From the NCBI RefSeq assembly GCF_000304455.1, contig NC_018605.1:186035-250034 (forward strand): a stretch of 64,000 nt of DNA. The letters run 5' to 3'. Within the stretch, counting starts at the first letter, position 1; every line of letters starts with the position of its first letter. The position numbers and the translations under genes were made by a program. Positions 30,191 through 38,541 of the stretch are shown in pieces. The notes below the pieces were generated by a model. It did not search any database, was not told the origin of the DNA, and saw nothing but the letters and a program-made list of their open reading frames with translations. This stretch comes from Cardinium endosymbiont cEper1 of Encarsia pergandiella (GTDB lineage: Bacteria > Bacteroidota > Bacteroidia > Cytophagales > Amoebophilaceae).

Positions 30191-33100
30191 TTGAATAAGA
30201 TAAAAAAATTTTTTAGTAAAATTAAAAAATGGTCTTTAAAACCAGTAAAAAGGCTCTTTTACGGTCTAACGATACTTCTAGTAACGGTTATGGCTTTATG
30301 CCATATACCTGCTTTCCAGCAACAACTGCTTAGTAGTCTACTCAACTATTTTCATCAAACTACCCATTACCGCATTACCTGTGATCAATTTCGCTTAACC
30401 TGGTTCCGACAACTTGCATTGGTAGGCATAACCGTTACAGATCCTCAAAACAAACCTCTATTTTCCATTCATCGCTGTAAAGGTCAACTCAATCTATTGG
30501 ATTTACTTCTGCTTAAGCCCAATATGATCCATTCTATTTCAATAGAGGGAGGTGCAGTTTACTTAGAAAAGCATAAAGAGCAACCTTTGAATATGGATAT
30601 GTTTTATGCTAAGGCTATTGTACCCTTTATACCCGTATCCAATACAGGACTATCGATCGATAAGATTGCATTACATGGAATCAACTTATATTATGACAAT
30701 CAGATCAAAAAACAAAATATTAGCGTAGGCAATATCGATCTATCTATAAACGACTTTAAATTTTTTTCGGACCATTATTCAGGTAGCTTAACGACGCTTT
30801 CCTACCAAACAACCAATGGCCTGCCTTTGGTATTGAAAAACATAATGGCCCAATTTAGCATTACCCCCCATAACATAGTGCTACAAAATTGTCACTTGAT
30901 GACAAAATATAGCAGCCTACAAGGCGATTTCACATTAAAGCAGATCGAACAACTTCCTTTGCTTGACCATAAGGAAAATATTCTATTAGAGGCTGTATTG
31001 CATCAAACTGCTCTATCATCGATTGAATTAAGTAAATTTTCAGATTTTTTTAACGGGGCGCATACTTTATATAGGTTAAATGGTCTCTTCTCTTTGACGC
31101 CTCATAATATGGTATGGAAAAATTGCAAACTGGTTTTTGGTGCATCAGATAGCTACATTGAAAGTACAGGCTGCTATAATGGAGTGGATGCAACGCTTGG
31201 CATAAAAAGGGGTAAGGTCTATCTAAGTGACCTCCAAAAGCAGATGCCGGTCTACCTGAATAGATTACAATACATTGGTCTAACCAACGCCACTTTTGTA
31301 GGGAATACTGAAAAATCTACCTTAAGGGGGCATATTGCAACCCATATAGGTGGTATAGAAACAGATTTAACCCTACATCATCTAGGTAAAGCGATACAAA
31401 TGGTAACGGGTAACCTAACCTTACACAAGGTAGCCGTGGCGGCTGTGCTACCTGCTCTTCCGATTAGAGCCCTTTCTGGAAAAGTGACCATAAAAACGCA
31501 AGGGAACGACTTCAATACCCTAGATGCAGTAATGGATCTAACAAAGATAAAAACGAACCATTATAGCTATCAGCAGATAAAGGCCTCTTGTATGGTGGCC
31601 AATGCTATGGTAAATTTTACTTTACATAGCAAAGATCCAAACGCAAAGCTAACCTTAGCCGGCCGTTATCATATAACGCCTAATAACTATTTAAAGGCAA
31701 AGGGCATCATTGAACAGATCAATCTAGAAAAACTTGGTTGGGTAGCGGTACCTTTGACAGGCAGTACACAATTTACGTTGAAAATAAAAGATTTATTAAG
31801 TGAACGTCCACGTGGAGCAATTAGCTTAAAGGAATGTGTGGTACAAAGATTGACCCAAAAAGTAAGCTGCAAACAGCTTGTCCTACATGCCCTCCAAGAT
31901 GGCAAAGAAGATCTGCTTACCCTGACTTCTTCCCTTATAGAGGGTAAGCTAAAAGGAAAATTTACCATTAAAGACTTAGCAAGTCATATAAAGTACTCCA
32001 TTGCGCGACTTAAAAATTCGGAACATCTGGCCGCAATGCCTGCTAGATTACATCTACATTACACCATCGATTGCAAAAAGATAGACCCAATCTTAAATTG
32101 GTTTTCAAATCATCTACATGTATCTCCTGCTACAACTTTTTCGGGTCATTTGGCCTATAATACAGATTATGATTTTTCCTTAGCGCTACCTCATGCGTCC
32201 ACCTTCCGTTTTAAGCAGTTTAGTTTCACAAATATCAAAGTAAAACTCAACATCGGTCACCTCATGGATGTTAAAAAGCGCTTGGTGCAACTATTCATTG
32301 CTTCAGACAAACAGGATTGGCATTCCATGGTTCAAACAGATGATCTAGACCTTCAATTCCGGATGGACAAAGATAAATTTACCTTTTTAAATAGATTGGT
32401 CCACCAACATAGTCATCTGTCCATAGCCTGTGCAGGTACCCTGAGAGATGGTGGGATAGCAATAGATCTACTCCCTTCTAGCCTAACCACTAAAGGACAA
32501 ATATGGACCATACAAGCAAAAAGGCCCAGTTTTATTTCCAAAACGGTCATAGACATTGGAGCGCTATCCATAACCAACGGTCAAGCATCTATTTTCATGG
32601 ACGGTAGCCTTACTCAATCAGCTACTACAACGCCCTTATATTGCACCATACGCCATCTTCCCTTACACTATGACGCATCAGTAGGTCCGATTAAAGGCAT
32701 TATAGAGGCAAAACTCATAGCCCAAAAAAATCAGCTTATTCCAACTGGTAGCTTACGTATAGAAGAAGCAACCATTCAAGACTATCCGCTAGGTACCCTA
32801 AAGGTAGATTGGAATGTATTAGAAAACAAACTAGCGTTAAGAGGCATGCTGGAAAAAGCAGCTCAACGATTGGTGGAGATAGAGGGAAATTATTACCTCA
32901 CCCATCCTGCTGATAACTTAGCGATTACCACTAGATTTAACCAAATGGATCTACAACTACTCAATCCGTTATTTGAATCTGCTTGTTCAGATATACAGGG
33001 CAAACTAAGTGGTACATTTCAACTAACTGGTCTGCTCAGTGCACCTAAAATAAATGGAAAAGGACGAATAGATCAAGGACAATTTACCATTAACTACTTA

Positions 33101-34444
33101 AACAGTTGTTGCCAAGCAACTGGCCCCATTAAGATTCGAGAGAATCGCTTATACCTGACCCAACTTGATTTTCGAGATGATGCATCAGGACGAATGAGCT
33201 TATCTGGATATGTTGCACTAGAAAATGGATTTCCTTTAATGTTTGGAGGTCGTATGGAAACTTTTCATCTGCTGCATACCACTCGAACCCATAATCCCGA
33301 CTTCTATGGAGACCTATATGCTACTGGGACTTTACAAATGGAAGGTTCTATCTACAATTTACTGGTTAAAATAAAGGCTACAACTGACCAAGGTGCCTTT
33401 ACAATTGTGGCACACGATAAAGAAAATATAGATAATACAACAAAATTGGTACAGTTTATTTATAAGAAAGCGAAAAACCAGACAGATCAACCCTGTCAAA
33501 ATGAAGATGGCGCAATGATTAAATTAATCCTTGACCTAAACATACAACCCACTGTAAAGGTTCAAGTGTTATTTGGCTCTAATCCCAATATGAGCGATAG
33601 CTTACAAGGGCAAGGCACTGCCGAGATTCAACTAGAAGTAGGCACCAATCGTAAGCCATATGTAATGGGCAATTACCTCTTTCAAAATGGTACCTATACC
33701 ATTTCTGTTTATAATCTCATTCAAAAAACATTTACCATTGCACCTAATAGCCAAGTCAATTTTAACGGTTATCCACAAGAAGGTATGGTCCATATTGAAG
33801 CATCCTACACGCAAATGGCATCTGTAACAGCATTATACCCTCAAAGTAATGACAAGCGCCTCATTCCAGTAAAAATTTCTCTTTCTGCATATGGAAAGTT
33901 GACCCATCCACATATTACTTATCAACTTTTCTTTCCGGTAAAAAGTATGGATTTTGAACTAAATACGGCGCTAGAAGCATGTGCCGCAAAGGCATTATTA
34001 GACAAACACTATCTGAATACTCAAATTTTAAGTCTGATAATAGCTAAAAGAATCTATGATGACAAAAAAATAGATGGCTGGGCTGCATTAAACAATAGTC
34101 TCAATGACTTGCTTTCGCAAAGGATACAGGATATGGCCTCCAAAATCATCCATCCCAATCTAGCAATAGAAACCGATCTAGGAATACATCAATTGGAGCA
34201 TCAGGACCAAAATATATTGCAAAGAACAAAGATTACAGTGCGTTATCTACTGCTGTCAGAGGATCTGAAACTTTCTAGTACGGTAGGGCAACACTCTCGT
34301 TTTATCAATGATTGGGAAATTTCTTATCGGATTTCAAAAGTTTACAACATGCATGCCAAGCTTTATCAACAACCTTTACAAACAGGATCTACCAATCTGG
34401 CCCTTTTTGGTATAAGTTTTGGTTATGTTAAGAAGTTTTGGTAG
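30191..34444 (+). CDS. tamB: TamB-like translocation/assembly (AsmA-like) protein
   Basis: A 1417-residue protein of the TamB/AsmA-like bridge family. A Lys-rich N-terminus leads into one membrane helix (about 24-42), followed by a long run of short beta strands making the periplasmic groove. The C-terminal DUF490-type end includes the segments NFNGYPQEGMVHIEASY and GISFGYVKKFW. These proteins span the periplasm and carry phospholipids or assist barrel assembly. The start codon is TTG; the next ATG would fall inside the membrane helix. It converges with engB, 7 bp away. Confidence 0.88.
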   Translation: MNKIKKFFSKIKKWSLKPVKRLFYGLTILLVTVMALCHIPAFQQQLLSSLLNYFHQTTHYRITCDQFRLTWFRQLALVGITVTDPQNKPLFSIHRCKGQLNLLDLLLLKPNMIHSISIEGGAVYLEKHKEQPLNMDMFYAKAIVPFIPVSNTGLSIDKIALHGINLYYDNQIKKQNISVGNIDLSINDFKFFSDHYSGSLTTLSYQTTNGLPLVLKNIMAQFSITPHNIVLQNCHLMTKYSSLQGDFTLKQIEQLPLLDHKENILLEAVLHQTALSSIELSKFSDFFNGAHTLYRLNGLFSLTPHNMVWKNCKLVFGASDSYIESTGCYNGVDATLGIKRGKVYLSDLQKQMPVYLNRLQYIGLTNATFVGNTEKSTLRGHIATHIGGIETDLTLHHLGKAIQMVTGNLTLHKVAVAAVLPALPIRALSGKVTIKTQGNDFNTLDAVMDLTKIKTNHYSYQQIKASCMVANAMVNFTLHSKDPNAKLTLAGRYHITPNNYLKAKGIIEQINLEKLGWVAVPLTGSTQFTLKIKDLLSERPRGAISLKECVVQRLTQKVSCKQLVLHALQDGKEDLLTLTSSLIEGKLKGKFTIKDLASHIKYSIARLKNSEHLAAMPARLHLHYTIDCKKIDPILNWFSNHLHVSPATTFSGHLAYNTDYDFSLALPHASTFRFKQFSFTNIKVKLNIGHLMDVKKRLVQLFIASDKQDWHSMVQTDDLDLQFRMDKDKFTFLNRLVHQHSHLSIACAGTLRDGGIAIDLLPSSLTTKGQIWTIQAKRPSFISKTVIDIGALSITNGQASIFMDGSLTQSATTTPLYCTIRHLPLHYDASVGPIKGIIEAKLIAQKNQLIPTGSLRIEEATIQDYPLGTLKVDWNVLENKLALRGMLEKAAQRLVEIEGNYYLTHPADNLAITTRFNQMDLQLLNPLFESACSDIQGKLSGTFQLTGLLSAPKINGKGRIDQGQFTINYLNSCCQATGPIKIRENRLYLTQLDFRDDASGRMSLSGYVALENGFPLMFGGRMETFHLLHTTRTHNPDFYGDLYATGTLQMEGSIYNLLVKIKATTDQGAFTIVAHDKENIDNTTKLVQFIYKKAKNQTDQPCQNEDGAMIKLILDLNIQPTVKVQVLFGSNPNMSDSLQGQGTAEIQLEVGTNRKPYVMGNYLFQNGTYTISVYNLIQKTFTIAPNSQVNFNGYPQEGMVHIEASYTQMASVTALYPQSNDKRLIPVKISLSAYGKLTHPHITYQLFFPVKSMDFELNTALEACAAKALLDKHYLNTQILSLIIAKRIYDDKKIDGWAALNNSLNDLLSQRIQDMASKIIHPNLAIETDLGIHQLEHQDQNILQRTKITVRYLLLSEDLKLSSTVGQHSRFINDWEISYRISKVYNMHAKLYQQPLQTGSTNLALFGISFGYVKKFW

Positions 34445-34451
34445 CATCCTT

Positions 34452-35057
34452 TTAATCTCCCTTTTGGGATTGTGTAACCATTTGAATATAGTCTAGAAGG
34501 TTTTCCAGCCCTACCCTATCATGTGCAGAAACCATAAAAATGGGTGGTATGGTGGCCCAGTCTTCTTGTAAAGTAGCCGTTAGGGCCATATAGTGTTTTT
34601 GAACCACCCTTTTATTTTTTTTATCTGCTTTTGTAAGTACAATGACAAAAGGAATGCGATGTACCCCTAGCCATCCTATACATCCAAGGTCAATGGATTG
34701 CAGACCAATTTTCGCATCCATTAACAAAAAAACTGTAACCATATTGGGTCTATACAAAAGATAGCTTTGTAACATTTTTTCCCATTGTATTTTTGTCGCA
34801 CGCCCTACTTGTGCCCATCCATATCCTGGAAGATCTACAAAATAGATTTGGTTGTTGACCAAAAAATGATGGATCAGTTTTGTTTTTCCAGGCATTTTAG
34901 ACACCCTGGCCAATTGTTTTCGTTGCAAAAGGGCATTAATTAAAGAGGATTTTCCTACATTGGAACGGCCTATAAAAGCAACTTCTGGTCTGGCCTCACG
35001 GGGACATGCTTGGTAACGCGCACTACTGGATACAAGACGAACAGAATGGATTTTCAT
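34452..35057 (-). CDS. engB: Ribosome-biogenesis GTPase EngB/YsxC
   Basis: A 201-residue circular-order normal GTPase involved in 50S subunit assembly. G1 is GRSNVGKSS (about residue 32), followed by the family's SKMPGKTKLIHHF switch I. G3 is DLPGYGWA, G4 is TKAD and G5 lies in VSAHD. Length is standard. It lies tail to tail with tamB. The ATG at 35057 is the only reasonable start. Confidence 0.94.
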   Translation of the reverse strand: MKIHSVRLVSSSARYQACPREARPEVAFIGRSNVGKSSLINALLQRKQLARVSKMPGKTKLIHHFLVNNQIYFVDLPGYGWAQVGRATKIQWEKMLQSYLLYRPNMVTVFLLMDAKIGLQSIDLGCIGWLGVHRIPFVIVLTKADKKNKRVVQKHYMALTATLQEDWATIPPIFMVSAHDRVGLENLLDYIQMVTQSQKGD

Positions 35058-35407
35058 ATATAATCAAGATGTTTGGTTAATAAATCTAAATATTTTTAAG
35101 GACTTTATACCAAATGAATTGCTTTTTTATCCAATTTTAAAATTGGTTTTTAACCATTGCGCATCTAAAAACAAAAAAATTGCACATAGCTTTAACCCTA
35201 TGTTTAGCAGTCTGAATACACTTTGGGTGGTAAGCCAAAGAGATAACATTATTACCATTCAAGCTACCAATACTATTGGTAATCCGAGATGCTATTTTTG
35301 ATATAGGCGGAGACCTATTTTTCTTTTCACAGCTATTTTTTTTAATTTGCAGCCAATCTTAAAGATACTATTGCAAACCCATTGCTTTTGATATTACTTT
35401 TTATACC
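35058..35407. other. Divergent gap between engB and PLP enzyme gene
   Basis: 350 bp that should contain promoters for both genes. A 60-codon plus-strand frame (35119-35301) resembles no family and is probably chance. No RNA or repeat recognised. Confidence 0.45.
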
Positions 35408-36619
35408 ATGCCCAATCGACTATCCTTTTCTGGTCCCCATAAATGGGCTACCAAACATTTACAAGTAGCTACTGAAATGGTACATGCTGGTGTAGAGCCA
35501 GAACCCCATACGGGTGCTATACTTACGCCTATTTTTCAATCATCTGTATTTGTACAAGCCTCGATTGAAACCTATCTAGAAAAAGGGCACTCCTATTCTG
35601 GTTCAAAAAATCCTACGGTTGCGGTACTGGAAGCAAAGGTGGCTGCTTTAGAAAAAGCAGCAGTGGCTTATTGTTTTGGCTCGGGTATGGCGGCTATTGT
35701 TACCACTATGGCCACTTTTTTACGCCATGGCGACCACTGTATCCTCTCAAATGGTTGTTATGGCACTACACAAGAATTAGCCCGCGACCTTTTTGGTGAA
35801 CTGGGCGTAACTTTTTCTTTTGTAGATTTTACAAATCTAGCAGCGATAGAAGCAGCTATACAAGCCAATACCAAACTGATTTTTTCAGAATATCCGACCA
35901 ATCCTACCCTTGCTTTGACCGACTTAGCCACTGTGAGTCGATTGGCCCATCAAGTAGGTGCCAAACATGTCTGTGATAGTACACTGGCCTCACCTATGGT
36001 AGTTTGCCCGTTGGAATTTGATGTAGATATAGTTATTCAATCTACCACCAAATACTATGACGGACATAATATAACCATTGGTGGCGCAGTAGCTTGTGCA
36101 TCTGAAAAAGATGGAAATCAAATTTTTACCTATAGAAATAGACATGGAAGTATTATGAGTCCTATGGTCGCTTTTTTTACCTTACAATCCATCAAGACCA
36201 TGCACTTACGCATACGAGAGCAGTCTAAAAATGCAACACAAATTGCTACATTTTTAGCAAGCCATCCTAAGATAGAAAAAGTAGGCTATCCAGGATTGCT
36301 TTGTTTTCCACAAAAAGGATTAGCCGATAGACAACATAAAAATGGATTACATGGTGGAATGTTATACTTTGTATTGAAAGGTGTAGCAGATGCCAGTAGC
36401 AAATTTATACAGTCACTGCGTCGTCCATGGAGTTTTGGCGCTAATTTAGGTGGCGTAGAAAGTTTGATCTCGTATCCGATTGTAATGTCCAATGGAACCA
36501 TGGATGCTACACAACTGCAATCCATTGGTATAACCAAAGGTTTTATACGTGTATCTTGTGGAATTGAAGATGGGCAAGATCTAATTTACGCACTGGATGC
36601 AACGCTTAATGAAGTGTAG
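35408..36619 (+). CDS. Cys/Met-metabolism PLP-dependent enzyme (methionine gamma-lyase/trans-sulfuration family)
   Basis: A 403-residue fold-type I PLP enzyme. The Schiff-base Lys is in the STKYYDGHN motif (family SxTKYxxGHS). GSGMAAI binds the cofactor phosphate, CYGTT supplies the stacking Tyr and CDSTLASP the Asp that contacts the pyridine nitrogen. The neighbouring-subunit YSR motif that normally adds an Arg to the phosphate site reads YSGSKNPT, with Gly in place of Arg. Members cleave or build C-S bonds in Cys, Met or cystathionine; the exact reaction cannot be predicted. It overlaps the MscS gene tail by 14 bp on the opposite strand. Confidence 0.87.
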   Translation: MPNRLSFSGPHKWATKHLQVATEMVHAGVEPEPHTGAILTPIFQSSVFVQASIETYLEKGHSYSGSKNPTVAVLEAKVAALEKAAVAYCFGSGMAAIVTTMATFLRHGDHCILSNGCYGTTQELARDLFGELGVTFSFVDFTNLAAIEAAIQANTKLIFSEYPTNPTLALTDLATVSRLAHQVGAKHVCDSTLASPMVVCPLEFDVDIVIQSTTKYYDGHNITIGGAVACASEKDGNQIFTYRNRHGSIMSPMVAFFTLQSIKTMHLRIREQSKNATQIATFLASHPKIEKVGYPGLLCFPQKGLADRQHKNGLHGGMLYFVLKGVADASSKFIQSLRRPWSFGANLGGVESLISYPIVMSNGTMDATQLQSIGITKGFIRVSCGIEDGQDLIYALDATLNEV

Positions 36620-38171
36620 AAGCAAAAAACCGCTTATCATATCCTAAGCGTATATCAAGTTGATGGGCACGTTCTAAGATAAGCGTTATGACCCTATTTT
36701 TACAGGCATGCTCTAGACTGCTTTCAGTAGTATCTAAATGGAAATTAAAAATAATTATAAATCCATTTTCATTCATTTTGTCAAGGTATATGGTTGTTTT
36801 TTCTGGTTGTACCAATGGTTGCGCATCGGCAATTTCCCGTAATGCTTTTGTAAATCTTTGCAAGGATTCCAAAGATACAGCGTACCCAATCGGCACTTCC
36901 AAAGAAACCATTCGTGCCGTTCTTTTACCGAAGTTATCAATATAGGCATCAGCTAATTTTGCGTTGGGTATGTAAACCAAAGATCCTTGCCTCGTACGCA
37001 ATAAAGTGGAACGTAACCCCACTTCTTCTACTTTCCCACGAATGCCTCCACAAACAATTTCATCACCTACACTAAAAGGTCGATCCATTGTAATCATCAA
37101 TGATCCAAAAAGATTTTTAATTGTATCTTGACAAGCTAAAGTAAGACCCAGTGTGCTAACAGAAAGTGCTTGAACGAAGGATTCTGTTTTAAATCCAAGG
37201 TTTTCAACTATTTTTATCAAACCCACAATTCCTACAATAATTTTAGCGGTTATGCTAAAAAGAGGCAAAATATGGATCATAAACTTATGATGTTTTTTGT
37301 CAATCTTTAGCTTATATTGTATTAAATTGATGCATTCATAGGCCAAACACATTCCTACAAATGAAATACAGGCATCTATAATGCGATTGATCAAAGAGTC
37401 TAAAGATTCAGATTGGAAGACGGTAAAGCCTTGCTTTAACAAGTACATATTTACCACTAGAATCAAGAACCGTTCTAGAGCCAATGTTTTTTTATGGAAA
37501 CTACTATTGGGATTCCGGATCCATTTGTATAGTATAAGTTTCAAACAATAAGGCATAATTTTATAGGTAACCCAAATCATAATCGCCCAACCCATACATA
37601 AAATGTATTGCCACATCTCAAAGTTAAATAGCTGTTTTTTACAAAATGCTTCTGGTAAAAAGTGATACAAGCAAGCATGGAATTGATCTGATCTTGGATT
37701 TATTTTTATAAAATCTATTTTTTTGTTGCTATAAGGCGATGCTAGACCTTCCTTGATTAAATAGACCTTTGGTAGATTTAAAATATATCTATTTTCATGG
37801 ATCCTTGGATCCATATAGCCAGGATCTTTAGGAACGGTTTCCATATTGATACTTTGAAGGGTAAGTAATCTTTTTAACTTAATAGCCATTTCTTTACTTT
37901 TGGGGTGAAAGGTATGGATAGGTAACGATACCATTCTTACATACTTAGTATATTGATTACCAGGATTTAAAATCATAAAATGGGTATATACTGTATCATA
38001 TAACGCAGCTAAATTTATTTTAGGGATATCAGCTGGTCTATGATATGCTTGTAGCATGGTTGGCAACATACATCCACCTATCAAAAAAGCAGTGTATCGC
38101 GTTAACTTGATGCGTAGGCAATAGGTTGCCAACCTAATTAGGCTTATATACATTCCACAGATGCTATTCAT
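36606..38171 (-). CDS. MscS-family mechanosensitive channel
   Basis: A 521-residue channel protein. An N-terminal hydrophobic segment and about 170 residues of probably periplasmic domain precede a helix near 185-205, two more helices at about 265-310, and the MscS pore helix with the segment LSVSTLGLTLACQDTIKNLFGSLMI. The cytoplasmic beta domain follows with DRPFSVGDEIVCGGIRGKVEEVGLRSTLLRTRQGSLVYIPN, the diagnostic MscS signature. It should vent solutes on osmotic downshock. The extra N-terminal domain is larger than in E. coli MscS. Divergent from uvrA. Confidence 0.9.
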   Translation of the reverse strand: MNSICGMYISLIRLATYCLRIKLTRYTAFLIGGCMLPTMLQAYHRPADIPKINLAALYDTVYTHFMILNPGNQYTKYVRMVSLPIHTFHPKSKEMAIKLKRLLTLQSINMETVPKDPGYMDPRIHENRYILNLPKVYLIKEGLASPYSNKKIDFIKINPRSDQFHACLYHFLPEAFCKKQLFNFEMWQYILCMGWAIMIWVTYKIMPYCLKLILYKWIRNPNSSFHKKTLALERFLILVVNMYLLKQGFTVFQSESLDSLINRIIDACISFVGMCLAYECINLIQYKLKIDKKHHKFMIHILPLFSITAKIIVGIVGLIKIVENLGFKTESFVQALSVSTLGLTLACQDTIKNLFGSLMITMDRPFSVGDEIVCGGIRGKVEEVGLRSTLLRTRQGSLVYIPNAKLADAYIDNFGKRTARMVSLEVPIGYAVSLESLQRFTKALREIADAQPLVQPEKTTIYLDKMNENGFIIIFNFHLDTTESSLEHACKNRVITLILERAHQLDIRLGYDKRFFASTLH

Positions 38172-38541
38172 ACTTGTTTAATTATGATTTTAATCGATAC
38201 CGGATATAGCTGTTTGTTTGCTAAATTAAGTGATAGGTTGCAGTTTACACAAAAAATAGGTACCTAAAATCTTTATTGTTCAGGTTGGTTGTGTTTTCTT
38301 TATAAGAACTGTTTATATTTACGCAGGCAATTTATTTATATATAGCGTCATCTAACTGTTGTACAACAGATCTGTTTCAAGGCCTCCGATGGCTTGGATA
38401 GATGAATGGTTCGATCAATATTGCTAGGTTAGCTTGTATTTTGTTTGCGTACAAGTTGGCATGTGATGGCCTATGCGCCATCCAATAGGGTGCCTAATGG
38501 TGAAAAATGGTGCTCAGCCTTTATCTAATTAAATTTTCCAT
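38172..38541. other. Divergent gap between mscS and uvrA, with a 14-bp palindrome
   Basis: 370 bp with no gene. A perfect palindrome, CTGTTGTACAACAG, lies at 38356-38369, roughly midway between the two start codons, where an operator would act. It is not a known LexA box. Perfect 14-bp palindromes are expected a few times by chance in 64 kb, so this is weak evidence. Confidence 0.4.

Noticed and set aside
35119-35301. Plus-strand frame of 60 codons between engB and the PLP enzyme
   Set aside because: Short, no motif, lies in a divergent promoter region.
38390-38430. GGTTCGATCA segment resembling a tRNA T-loop
   Set aside because: The conserved CC after the T-loop, a matching acceptor stem and anticodon arm are all missing.
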